Shown: one piece after another, positions 35,367 through 43,696 of the stretch
Layout of the letters: each line of letters begins with the position of its first letter
How positions within the stretch are numbered: position 1 is the stretch's first letter
NCBI RefSeq assembly: GCF_018623055.1
Contig: NZ_CP076019.1
Span: 806,001-870,000 of the forward strand
Reading direction: 5' to 3'
DNA from: Halorubrum sp. 2020YC2
GTDB lineage: Archaea > Halobacteriota > Halobacteria > Halobacteriales > Haloferacaceae
Length of the DNA stretch: 64,000 nucleotides
Made by a program: the position numbers and the translations under genes
The notes under the pieces: generated by a model
The model's input: the letters and a program-made list of their open reading frames with translations, nothing else
Told to the model about the DNA's origin: nothing
The model's database searches: none

Positions 35367-36694
35367 GAGAGACGGGTGCGATCGCCGGCGCGAGCGTCGC
35401 TCACGGCGACGCGACCGTCGACGAGATCGAGGCCGCCGGCGGCGACGGCGTCCGCGCGACCGTCTCCGACCTGCTCGCTCGCGAAGGGGTCGAAGAGGCG
35501 TTCGCGGTGCAGACGTGTAACCGCTCGGAGGCGTACGTCGTCACCGACCGCACGGTCGACGGCGCGACGGCGCTGTCGACGTTCGCGCCGGAGGTGCGCG
35601 GCGGCGCGGTCCGTCGCCTCGACCACGAGGAGAGCTTGGAGCACCTCATGAGAGTCGCCTCCGGGCTGGAGTCGCTCGTGCTCGGGGAAGACCAGATCAT
35701 CGGCCAGTTGCGCGAGGCCTACGAGGAGTCGAAGTCCGCCGGCGGGATCGGTCCCGTCCTCAAGGACGCCGTGACGAAGGCGCTCCACGTCGGAGAACGC
35801 GCGCGGACGGAGACCGAGATCAACGAGGGCGTCGTCTCGCTCGGCTCCGCGGCGGTCCGGCTGGCGGCGAGCGAGATAGACCTCACCGACGGGTCGGCCG
35901 TCGTTGTCGGCGCCGGCGAGATGGGCACGCTCGCGGCGCGCACGCTCGACGACACCGCGGTCTCCGAGATAACCGTCGCGAACCGCACCGTCCCGAACGC
36001 GGAGTTCGTCGCGGAGGAGGTCGACACCCCCGCGGAGGCGGTGTCGCTCGCTGACCTCCCGGCGATCATCCCCGACGCCGACCTCGTCGTCACCGCGACG
36101 GGCAGCCCGGACCTGATCGTCCACCCGTCGTACGTCGACGGGGCCGGTCGGCTCGTCTGTATCGACATCGCGCAGCCGCGCGACGTCGACCCCGCGGCCG
36201 GCGCCCGCGAGGGCGTCACCGTCTACGACATCGACGACCTCGAAGACGTCACCCGCCGGACCCGCGAGAGCCGCGCGCAGGAGGCCCGCGACGTTGAGGC
36301 GATCATCGACGACGAGCTGGACCGCATCCTCGAGGCGTACAAGCGCAAGCGCGCGGACGACGCCATCTCGTCGATGTACGCGGGCGCCGATCAGGTGAAG
36401 GCGCGCGAGCTCGACCGCGCGATGTCGAAGCTGGAGGCGCAGGGCGGCCTGACCGACGAGCAGCGCGAGACGGTCGAGGACCTGGCGGACGCGCTGGTCG
36501 GCCAGCTGCTCGCGGCCCCGACGCGCTCGCTCCGGGACGCCGCCGGCGAGGACGACTGGGAGACGATCCGGACCGCGCTCCGCCTGTTCGACCCCGATTT
36601 CACGTCGCAGGTGGAGGAGACGGACATGACTGACGCCGCGGCCGGCGGTCCCGACGCGGCCCCGGACTCCGTGGCTGAAGAACTCGACGATTAA
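35363..36694 (+). CDS. hemA: Glutamyl-tRNA reductase
   Basis: The 443-residue protein has the catalytic cysteine region EEAFAVQTCNRSEAYVVTD, SGLESLVLGEDQIIGQLREA, the NADPH-binding motif AVVVGAGEMGTLAARTLDDT and the C-terminal dimerisation helix. It makes glutamate-1-semialdehyde, committing to tetrapyrrole synthesis. The last about 25 residues are a disordered acidic tail. Repeat copy C begins 9 nt after the stop. Confidence 0.96.
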   Translation: MRETGAIAGASVAHGDATVDEIEAAGGDGVRATVSDLLAREGVEEAFAVQTCNRSEAYVVTDRTVDGATALSTFAPEVRGGAVRRLDHEESLEHLMRVASGLESLVLGEDQIIGQLREAYEESKSAGGIGPVLKDAVTKALHVGERARTETEINEGVVSLGSAAVRLAASEIDLTDGSAVVVGAGEMGTLAARTLDDTAVSEITVANRTVPNAEFVAEEVDTPAEAVSLADLPAIIPDADLVVTATGSPDLIVHPSYVDGAGRLVCIDIAQPRDVDPAAGAREGVTVYDIDDLEDVTRRTRESRAQEARDVEAIIDDELDRILEAYKRKRADDAISSMYAGADQVKARELDRAMSKLEAQGGLTDEQRETVEDLADALVGQLLAAPTRSLRDAAGEDDWETIRTALRLFDPDFTSQVEETDMTDAAAGGPDAAPDSVAEELDD

Positions 36695-36702
36695 AAGTGT
36701 CG

Positions 36703-37035
36703 TTTATAAGTGGTTGACGACGAGTCGGTGAGGAACTCTCTTGAGTCCCCGGCCGCTCGTTTATAAACGGTTGCTTACTGATCGGTGAAGAACTCCTCCA
36801 AAGCCCCAGCCGGGAGGCCGGCGCAGGCGACGCAAGGACCGCAGGAACGAGCGAAGCGAGTGACGAGGAGCGCAGCGAGCGTGCGCCGGCCTCCCGGCTG
36901 CCCCTTCGAGTCCCGTCCCGACCACAGCCTCACACCTCCCAGCCTCGTCAGTCGCCGTCGCTTCGCTCCGGCGACTGACTCCCTCGCGCGTGCGGTTCGC
37001 GCCGCGGTGCGGCGCTCACCGGCACGCGCCACCGC
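36703..37035 (+). repeat. Structured intergenic element, copy C
   Basis: Promoter-like units begin at TTTATAA 36703 (degenerate) and 36760; the second lies 37 nt before CCAAAGCCCC (36798). Stem P1 is a perfect 18 bp: 36808-36825 with 36882-36899. Its loop is inverted relative to copy B. Block 2 runs about 36898-36949. Stem P2 pairs GTCAGTCGCCG (36947) with CGGCGACTGAC (36969). Stem P3 uses CGGT/ACCG around GCGCCGC/GCGGCGC (36993-37021). The copy ends GCGCCACCGC. Another TTTATAA follows at 37043. Confidence 0.8.
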
Positions 37036-37148
37036 CGCGTTCATTTATAAATCGTTGGCTGCGAGGGCCGTGGATTGGCGGCGACTACGGTCGGATCCGA
37101 TCTCGACGGACCGCCGCGCTTTATTCCCCGGCCGGTCCACGGTCCGGT

Positions 37149-37924
37149 ATGAAGCTCTCCGAGTACGTCGACCGACTCGACGACGAACTCGACACGGCCG
37201 CGTACGCCGACGTCGACGCGAGCGCGAACGGATTACAGGTGGGGCCGGACGACGCCGACGTGGAGCGCGTCGCGTTCGCGGTCGACGCCGCACAGGCGAC
37301 CATCGAAGCCGCCGCGGACGCGGGCGCCGACGTCCTCGTCGTCCACCACGGGATCTCGTGGGGCGGCATCGAGCGCGTCACGGGGCGCGCGCACGACCGG
37401 ATCGCGGCCCTGATCGAGAACGACCTCGCCTTATACGTCTCCCACCTCCCGCTCGACGGGCATCGGGAGCGAGGCAACGCCGCCGGCGTCGCGGACGCGG
37501 TCGGCCTCTCGGACCGGAAGCCGTTCGGGGAGATGGGGCCGGTGACGATCGGGACGATGGGGGAGACGGCGTCGCCGCAGTCGGCACGGGAGATCCGCGA
37601 GACGCTCGACGGGTTCGAGGGGCAGCCCGCGGACGAGACCGCGCCCACGCGGGTGCTCGACTTCGGTCCCGACGAGATCGAGCGGATCGCGGTCGTCACC
37701 GGGTCCGGCGTCGACTGGCTCGACGAGGCGGTCGCGGCCGACGCGGACGCGCTGATCACGGGCGAGGGGAAAGGGAAGGTCTACCACGAGGCCCGAGGGC
37801 CGGACTCACCGTGTTCCTCGCCGGCCACTACGCCACCGAGACGTTCGGCGTCCGCGCGCTGGAGTCGCTGACCGACGACTGGGGCGTCGAGACCACATAC
37901 GTGTCGCACCCGACCGGGCTGTAG
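37149..37924 (+). pseudogene. Nif3-like dinuclear metal centre protein, frameshifted
   Basis: The first part carries family motifs DASANGLQVGPDDADVERVA, VLVVHHGISWGG, LALYVSHLPLDGHRERGN and ITGEGKGKVYHEAR. The frame is lost near 37790: the C-terminal motif AGLTVFLAGHYATETFGVRA and the tail [11 protein letters not shown] lie in the next frame. A single missing base in the GCCCGAGGGCC tract would account for this. The Nif3/YbgI family binds two metals and may hydrolyse GTP or modify tRNA-related substrates. It could be a sequencing error. Confidence 0.85.
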
Positions 37925-38006
37925 CCGGCCCCTCGCGCCCGGGGCGACCGAGACCCGCGTCGCCGCCGAACGCAACCCTTACCGCTCGCGTCCGCGCAGT
38001 CGGGGT

Positions 38007-39484
38007 ATGCGCGATCACTTCGAGATCCGGGACCACGACGCAGCCGGGCGGATCGGCCGGCTGGAGGTCCCCCGCGCCGACGTCACGGTCGAGACGCCGG
38101 CGCTCCTGCCCGTGGTCAACCCCAACGTGCTCACGATCGAGCCGGAGCGGCTCGAATCGGAGTTCGGCGCGGAGATGCTGATCACGAACTCCTACATCAT
38201 CCGCAGCACCGACCGGATCCGCGACCGCGCGGTCGAGGAGGGGCTCCACGACTTTTTGGGTTCGACGGCGCGATCATGACCGACTCCGGCTCCTTCCAGC
38301 TGGCCGAGTACGGCGACATCGACGTGACGACCGAAGAGATCATCGAGTTCCAGCGGCAGATCGGCAGCGACGTGGCGACCCCCGTTGACGTGCCCACGCC
38401 GCCCGACGCCGACCGCGAGCGCGCCGAGCGCGAACTGGCGGCGACGAAGCGGGCGCTCGCGGACGCCGAGGCCGCCGACACCGGCGAGATGCTCGTCAAC
38501 GCGCCGGTACAGGGGTCGACGTACGCCGACCTGCGCGAGGAGGCGGGGCGGCACGCGGCGGGGACCGGCCTCGACGTGTTCCCGGTCGGCGCGATGGTCC
38601 CGCTGCTCAACTCCTACCGCTACGCCGAGACGGTCGAGGCGGTGCGCGCGGCGAAGCGCGGCCTCGGCCCCGGCGCGCCGGTCCACCTGTTTGGCGCCGG
38701 CCACCCGATGATGCTGGCGCTCGCGGTTGCGGCCGGCTGCGATCTCTTCGACTCGGCCGCCTACGCGCTGATGGCGCGCGACGGGCGGTATCTCACCGTC
38801 TCGGGCACGGAACACCTCGAAGCCCTCGACTACTTCCCCTGCTCGTGTCCGGTGTGTGCGGACCACTCGCCCGCCGACCTCCGCGGCCTCGACGACGGCG
38901 AGGCGGAGCGGCTGCTGGCCGAGCACAACCTCCACGTCACCTTCGAGGAACTGCGCCGCGTGAAGGAGGCAATCCGCTCCGGGAACCTGCTCGAACTCGT
39001 CGACCGCCGCGCCCGCGGCCACCCGGCGATGCTCGACGGCTACCGCGCGCTCTTAGACCACGCCGACGAGTTAGAGCGCACCGACCCCGGCTCGAAGGAC
39101 GCGTTCTTCTACGCTTCTCACGAGGCGGCCCGCCGCCCGGAGGTGGAGCGCCACCAGAGTCGCCTCGCCCGGCTGGCGGCGCCCGAGAAGCTCCTGCTCA
39201 CCGAGTCGAAGGCCCCCTCGGACCACGAGTACGACGCGGTGTGGCGCGTGAAACCCCCGTTCGGCCCGTACCCGCCCGCGCTCTCGGAGACGTACCCGCT
39301 CACCGCGGAGGTTCCCGAGCGGACCGACGACGCGGCGCAGGTCGCGGCCGCGGAGGGGGTCGTCGCGCTGGCGACGGCCAACCCCGAAACGACGCTGACG
39401 CTCGGCCACGACGCGTGGTGCGATCGGGCGCTCGACCGAATTCCCGACCGCGTCGAGACGGAAAATCTGCGAACGCTCGGGTGA
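38007..39484 (+). pseudogene. tgtA: Archaeosine tRNA-guanine transglycosylase, frameshifted
   Basis: The first frame encodes [20 protein letters not shown] and [20 protein letters not shown] up to GLHDFLG. The second frame continues with [13 protein letters not shown], carrying the catalytic Asp, then [40 protein letters not shown] and the zinc motif CSCPVCADH. One base is missing near 38261-38265 (GGGTTCGAC, where a family member would read GGTTTCGAC or GGCTTCGAC). The combined length, about 491 residues, is normal for arcTGT, which swaps G15 for preQ0. Sequencing error is likely, since loss of archaeosine would be costly. Confidence 0.88.
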
Positions 39485-39575
39485 CGAGCGGGGGGCTCAC
39501 AGGGCCCAGCGTCCGTAGGAGCGAAAACCGCAGCCGTGACCGCGCTGAACGCCGGTTCGGGGCGGCGACGGTCGC

Positions 39576-39908
39576 TCAGTCCCGTCGGTGACCGAGCGGC
39601 TTCTTCTGGTCGACCTCGACTTCGACGTGGATCGAGTCGGGGAAGTCGCGGCCGACGACGTCGCGCGCGATGTCGTCGGCGCCGTGGATCTCCATCGAAC
39701 GCCGGTACACGTCGTAGCGCCACGGCGAGAACTCGTCGCCGGGCGAGAGGTTCTTGTACAGCGGGACGGTGGCGCGCTCGGAGGGGGTCGCGTGCGGCCC
39801 CTTACACTCGGCGCCCTTGCGTTCGAGCGTCTCCTTGAGTTCCTGGACGGTCTCGACGAGCACGTCGCGGTCGCCGGACGCGAAGTCGAGTTTCGTGACG
39901 AAGGTCAT
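39576..39908 (-). CDS. uS10-like ribosomal-family protein
   Basis: The 110-residue protein has MTFVTKLDFASGDRDVLVET, ELKETLERKGAECKGPHATP and WRYDVYRRSMEIHGADDIAR, which resemble the uS10/mL48 fold. I take it as a haloarchaeal paralogue of uS10; the main rpsJ gene normally lies in an elongation factor operon. Function is uncertain. It is convergent with tgtA. Confidence 0.8.
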   Translation of the reverse strand: MTFVTKLDFASGDRDVLVETVQELKETLERKGAECKGPHATPSERATVPLYKNLSPGDEFSPWRYDVYRRSMEIHGADDIARDVVGRDFPDSIHVEVEVDQKKPLGHRRD

Positions 39909-40081
39909 GGCTGGGGGTCGTCCGCCAATGACCGCCCGAGCGGTAAAAACGCATCTACCCGCGGTCGACGGCGTCGATCGGCCCGCGAATCTCGTCCGCA
40001 GACCGGTCGACGCCGTCGAGTCGCCCGGGTCTGTTCGGGAGTCCGACACGCTCTTTAGGGGTGATCGCTTACCTGCGGCCA

Positions 40082-40528
40082 ATGACGGTCGAAGCGACCA
40101 GCGCCGGAGCCATCCTCTTCCGCGATACCCGCGGCGAACGGGAGTACCTGCTCCTGAAGAGCCGACCGGGGGACTGGGAGTTCCCCAAGGGCGGGGTCGA
40201 GGGGGACGAGGAGCTCCAGCAGACGGCGATACGGGAAGTCGGCGAGGAGGCCGGAATCGAGGATTTCCGGCTGATCGACGGGTTCCGCGAGGAGTACGAC
40301 TACGTGTTCGAGGCGAACGGCAAGACCATCCACAAGACGGTCCACCTGTTCATCGCCCGCTCGTTCGAGGCGAGCGCCGAACTCTCGAAGGAACACCGCG
40401 ACCTCCAGTGGCGCGACTACGACCAGGCCCTCAACACGATCACGCAGGACGGCCCCCGCGACATCTTAGAGGAGGCCCACGAGTACCTCAACGAGCGGAA
40501 AGACGAGGAGAGCGGGAAGTACGTCTAG
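40082..40528 (+). CDS. NUDIX hydrolase, Ap4A hydrolase type
   Basis: The 148-residue protein has the NUDIX box (about 37-60): FPKGGVEGDEELQQTAIREV followed by GEEAG, giving GX5EX7REUXEEXG. It begins VEATSAGAILFRDTRGEREY. The overall pattern is that of asymmetrical bis(5'-nucleosyl)-tetraphosphatase. It probably clears Ap4A-like nucleotides, a housekeeping or stress role. ATG 40082 is preferred over 40061. Confidence 0.9.
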   Translation: MTVEATSAGAILFRDTRGEREYLLLKSRPGDWEFPKGGVEGDEELQQTAIREVGEEAGIEDFRLIDGFREEYDYVFEANGKTIHKTVHLFIARSFEASAELSKEHRDLQWRDYDQALNTITQDGPRDILEEAHEYLNERKDEESGKYV

Positions 40529-40579
40529 CTCGGCTCCCGAGCGGGCCCCTTTTGTCTGCCCCGCTCGACGGAGCGAGTA

Positions 40580-41587
40580 GTGACGCCCGACGCCGAGTTC
40601 GGCTACGAGCTTCTCGTCTGCCGGTACGCCGAGCTGGTCTGGCACCCGAGCGAGGGCCCCCGACCGGCGATCGTCTCCCGGCAACTGGGCACGAAGGAGC
40701 GCCGCTGGGACACGGTCGTGATCGAGGTCGACCCCGAGGCGTTCGGACGCCGGCGCGCGTTCGGTGACCGGACCATCGGCTCCGACCTCCTCCACGTCGT
40801 CCGGGGCGCGCCCGCCGAGTGGGCGTGGTACCGCGACGCGCTGCCCGACCCCGGCTACCCGTGGCGCTACGTCCGGCAGGCGGTCCACCGCGCCGCGGGC
40901 CGAGACCTGATCGAGAAGCGCCGCGACGGCAACCGGATCGAGATCCGCCGGGTGCGACCCTATCCGGACTGGGTCGAGCGGATCGTCGCGGTCGAGAACA
41001 AGCCGGACCTGGACCGCTCCGCGGCCGACCGGCTCGCTTCCCAACTCGAACACGACATCGGGACCGCGCTCGCCGACGAGGCGTGGCTGGCGACCGAGAC
41101 GACCGGCGAGCGCGTCGAGCCGGCCCTGCTCCGCGAGATGCCCGTCGAGGCCGGCATCCTCGCGACCGACTTCGAGGGCGGGGTCGACGCCAACGCGGCC
41201 GACGTGGCGTGGCACCCGAGCGATCTGTCGCCGGGCGCCGCGGGCGATGCGGACGCGCGTCGCGACCCCGAGACCGAGACGCTCCGGCTCGAAATCGCCG
41301 AGCGCGCCTACGGGAAGGGGTGGCGCTCGTACCACGACACGATGCGGCCCGACTGCCGGCACTTCGAACTCCGGCGCGAGGGCCGCGGGCTCGTCCCGTA
41401 CTGCGCGGCGAAGGGGAAGGTCCCGACCGCGCGGGAGTGTTCCGGCTCCTGCGCGGAGTTCTCGCCGGAGCCGCCGCAGTGGCGCACGAAGGGGTGGCCG
41501 ATCGAGGGCGGTCCCGGGAAGGGGTTCAAACGGGTGTTGGCGCGGCGGCGGGAGCGCGAGCAAGACCGGGTTGAGGGTGGCGACTAA
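40580..41587 (+). CDS. Conserved haloarchaeal protein, possibly DUF5787
   Basis: This 335-residue product starts at GTG and has two parts. Residues 1-200 contain FGYELLVCRYAELVWHPSEG and IVAVENKPDLDRSAADRLAS, reminiscent of a nuclease-like ExK pattern (VENK). The C-terminal region has CRHFELRREGRGLVPYCAAK then CSGSCAEFSP, four cysteines that could hold zinc or an Fe-S cluster. I recall DUF5787 for this family. A PD-(D/E)XK-like fold is an inference from VENKPD and the flanking pattern. Confidence 0.65.
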   Translation: MTPDAEFGYELLVCRYAELVWHPSEGPRPAIVSRQLGTKERRWDTVVIEVDPEAFGRRRAFGDRTIGSDLLHVVRGAPAEWAWYRDALPDPGYPWRYVRQAVHRAAGRDLIEKRRDGNRIEIRRVRPYPDWVERIVAVENKPDLDRSAADRLASQLEHDIGTALADEAWLATETTGERVEPALLREMPVEAGILATDFEGGVDANAADVAWHPSDLSPGAAGDADARRDPETETLRLEIAERAYGKGWRSYHDTMRPDCRHFELRREGRGLVPYCAAKGKVPTARECSGSCAEFSPEPPQWRTKGWPIEGGPGKGFKRVLARRREREQDRVEGGD

Positions 41588-41643
41588 CTTGATCGACAGC
41601 GGGAGTATGTGTCGTACGTCGCTCAGCGTGATGGCGTGGTTGC

Positions 41644-42053
41644 TTATAAACCGGGTCGCGGTGTTGCTGGCGGGTATGTATAACTGATCGACGCTGTAGC
41701 GGTGAACGGCTTCAAAGCCCCAGTTGCGACGGCTCGCGCACCTTGTTGCGCGCCTCGCTCGGTCGCAGTCGCTCCCTCGCTGCGGTGCTTACTGCGGCGA
41801 GCTTCGCCCTCGCGACAGCGTGGCGCTACGCGCCACGGGCAGCGAGGGACTCCGTCCCTCTGGCAACCGGGCTTCGCCCGGTGACAGCCGGCGGCCTCGC
41901 CGCCGGTGACTGCCCCTTTGATTCCCGCCCCGCACCGCTCCGCACAGCACCTCACGCCTCCCCAACCTCGTCGCTGGCGGCGGTCGCCGCCAGCGACTCC
42001 CTCGCACCGGCGGTTCGCGGCCCTTCGGGCCGCTCACCGGGGCGCGCCACCGC
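41644..42053 (+). repeat. Structured intergenic element, copy D
   Basis: TATA-like boxes lie at 41644 and about 41677; the block TTCAAAGCCCCAG follows (41711). The P1 arm has diverged: GTTGCGA at 41722 pairs (with one G-T) with TCGCGAC near 41811-41817, and a mini-hairpin array occupies 41818-41909 before block 2 (41910-41972). Stem P2 pairs GTCGCTGGCGGC (41970) with GCCGCCAGCGAC (41986). Stem P3 has CGGT/ACCG around GCGGCCC/GGGCCGC (42011-42039). The copy ends GCGCCACCGC, followed by TTTATAA near 42060. It stands just before the TnpB element. Confidence 0.78.
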
Positions 42054-42159
42054 CTGCCATTTATAAGCACTCGTCGCCGTCGCTCACGGTTATTTAACTA
42101 CCACATCGCGGCCGCCGATCTGCGACACCCACTCCCGCTATCTTTCGTCGAGGAGAGAA

Positions 42160-42179
42160 TCCCGGCGTTTACGCCGGGA
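42160..42179 (+). other. GTTTAC hairpin upstream of tnpB
   Basis: TCCCGGCG-TTTA-CGCCGGGA (42160-42179) forms an 8-bp hairpin preceded by GAGAGAA and followed by GTGAATCCGAC. It resembles the 3' terminal hairpin of TnpB omegaRNAs and may be the left end of this element or a relic of another TnpB right end. Confidence 0.5.
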
Positions 42180-42277
42180 GTGAATCCGACAACTCCTACC
42201 CAATCCACCGCCGATGGCAGACCGGATATTCCACGCTCATCCACACCATTAAGTAGGATTCTCTACATAGACTATGT

Positions 42278-43528
42278 ATGGCGATTCAGGCCACTCGTAC
42301 CTACGTTGGTTCCATTCGGAACCACCGACAGGTTTGCGATGGCCTTGATTCGCTCGGTGATTCTGCCTCGAAGATTTGGAACGTCGCACGATGGACAGCC
42401 GACCGTATCTGGGACGCAACCGGCGAGATCCCGAACGGTAGTGTGCTGAAATCGTATATGAAGACCCAGTCCTGCTGGAAAGATTTGAACGCACAATCCA
42501 GTCAGAAAGTCATCGAAGAACTTTCTGACGCTTTCCAGTCGTGGTTCGATCTGCGACACAAAGATGAGAAGGCGAACCCGCCCGGCTACCGCAAGCGCGG
42601 AGATACTCGACCACGTTCCACGGTCACATTCAAAGAAGACGGGTTCAAACACGACCCTGAGAACAACCGCGTCCGACTCTCAAAAGGCTCGAATCTGAAA
42701 GAACACTTCTCAGACTTCCTGCTTTGCGAGTACCAGACTCGCCCGGACGTTGATCTCTCGGAAGTCAACCGCGTACAGAACGTTCGTACCGTCTGGAACG
42801 GTGACGAATGGGAAGTTCACTTCGTCTGTAAGGTCGAGCTCGAAACAGCGGATTCGGCTGGCGACGGCGTGGCAGGGATCGACCTCGGCATCACAAACAT
42901 CGCCACGGTCGCGTTCCCGGACGAATACGTCCTGTACCCCGGCAACTTGCTCAAAGAAGACAAACACTACTTCACCAGAGCTGAGTACGACACCGAGGGA
43001 GAGAACGGCCTGTCAGAGCAGTCGAAGTGGGCACGTCGGAAGCTCTCCGAACGTGAGACACACTTCTACCACACGCTAACGGACGCCATCGTCACGGAGT
43101 GTGTGGAACGCGGTGTTGGCACGCTCGCGGTGAGTTGGCCTGAAGACGTCCGAGAGTCAGACTGGGGTAAAACGGGGAATAAGAAGCTCCACTCGTGGGC
43201 GTTCGACCGCATCTACCAGTACCTCGAATACAAAGGCGAGATGCGGGGTGTGGAGGTGCTGAAAGAGAACGAATGGAACACCTCGAAAACGTGTTCCCGA
43301 TGCGGAGACGACACGAAATCGAACCGTGTCGAACGTGGCTTGTACGTCTGCTCGTCGTGTGAGTTGGTAGCCAACGCAGACTGTAACGGGGCAGAGAATA
43401 TGCGTCAGAAGATAACTCCGAGTCCTCACGGCGAGGATAGGAGTAACGGCTGTGTGGCACAGCCATCGACACACTTGTTCGACCGCGAGAGCGGGACGTT
43501 TCACACGAGAGAACAGGTCGTGTCGTAG
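42278..43528 (+). CDS. tnpB: TnpB, IS200/IS605-type RNA-guided nuclease
   Basis: The 416-residue protein has an N-terminal OrfB helical domain, a RuvC-I motif GIDLGITNIATVAF (Asp near 200), a region LAVSWPEDVRESDWGKTGNK that should hold the RuvC-II acid, a zinc ribbon (TCSRCGDD then LYVCSSCE) and a RuvC-III motif ANADCNGAENM. TnpB uses an omegaRNA from the 3' end of the element to cut DNA next to a TAM. No TnpA transposase is present. The frame is intact and looks functional. Confidence 0.96.
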   Translation: MAIQATRTYVGSIRNHRQVCDGLDSLGDSASKIWNVARWTADRIWDATGEIPNGSVLKSYMKTQSCWKDLNAQSSQKVIEELSDAFQSWFDLRHKDEKANPPGYRKRGDTRPRSTVTFKEDGFKHDPENNRVRLSKGSNLKEHFSDFLLCEYQTRPDVDLSEVNRVQNVRTVWNGDEWEVHFVCKVELETADSAGDGVAGIDLGITNIATVAFPDEYVLYPGNLLKEDKHYFTRAEYDTEGENGLSEQSKWARRKLSERETHFYHTLTDAIVTECVERGVGTLAVSWPEDVRESDWGKTGNKKLHSWAFDRIYQYLEYKGEMRGVEVLKENEWNTSKTCSRCGDDTKSNRVERGLYVCSSCELVANADCNGAENMRQKITPSPHGEDRSNGCVAQPSTHLFDRESGTFHTREQVVS

Positions 43529-43589
43529 ACCAGCAAATATCCCACCTGCGGGACGGGAAGCCCCGTCGTTTACAACGGGGAGGATGTCA
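43529..43589 (+). ncRNA. TnpB right end / omegaRNA 3' end
   Basis: After the stop comes GGACGGGAAGCCCCGTCG then TTTACAACGGGG, a stem-loop near 43561-43580, ending AGGATGTCA at 43589. In haloarchaeal IS1341-type elements this sequence marks the right end and the scaffold end of the omegaRNA. The guide would be the adjacent host sequence starting CCAACTGTTTACCGG. The 5' end of the RNA cannot be placed. Confidence 0.65.
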
Positions 43590-43696
43590 CCAACTGTTTA
43601 CCGGACCTGTGTTGACCGAAGGCTTGTGCCTCTCTGTTTTTGAGAACTGCTCCTCGTCCGGTTCACGTGAGAGAGTCCCGCGCTCGAATTGACCGC

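Noticed and set aside
15239-42053. The four repeat elements as a CRISPR array
   Set aside because: The copies are kilobases apart, 330-600 bp long and without regularly spaced short repeats; no cas genes are in the window.
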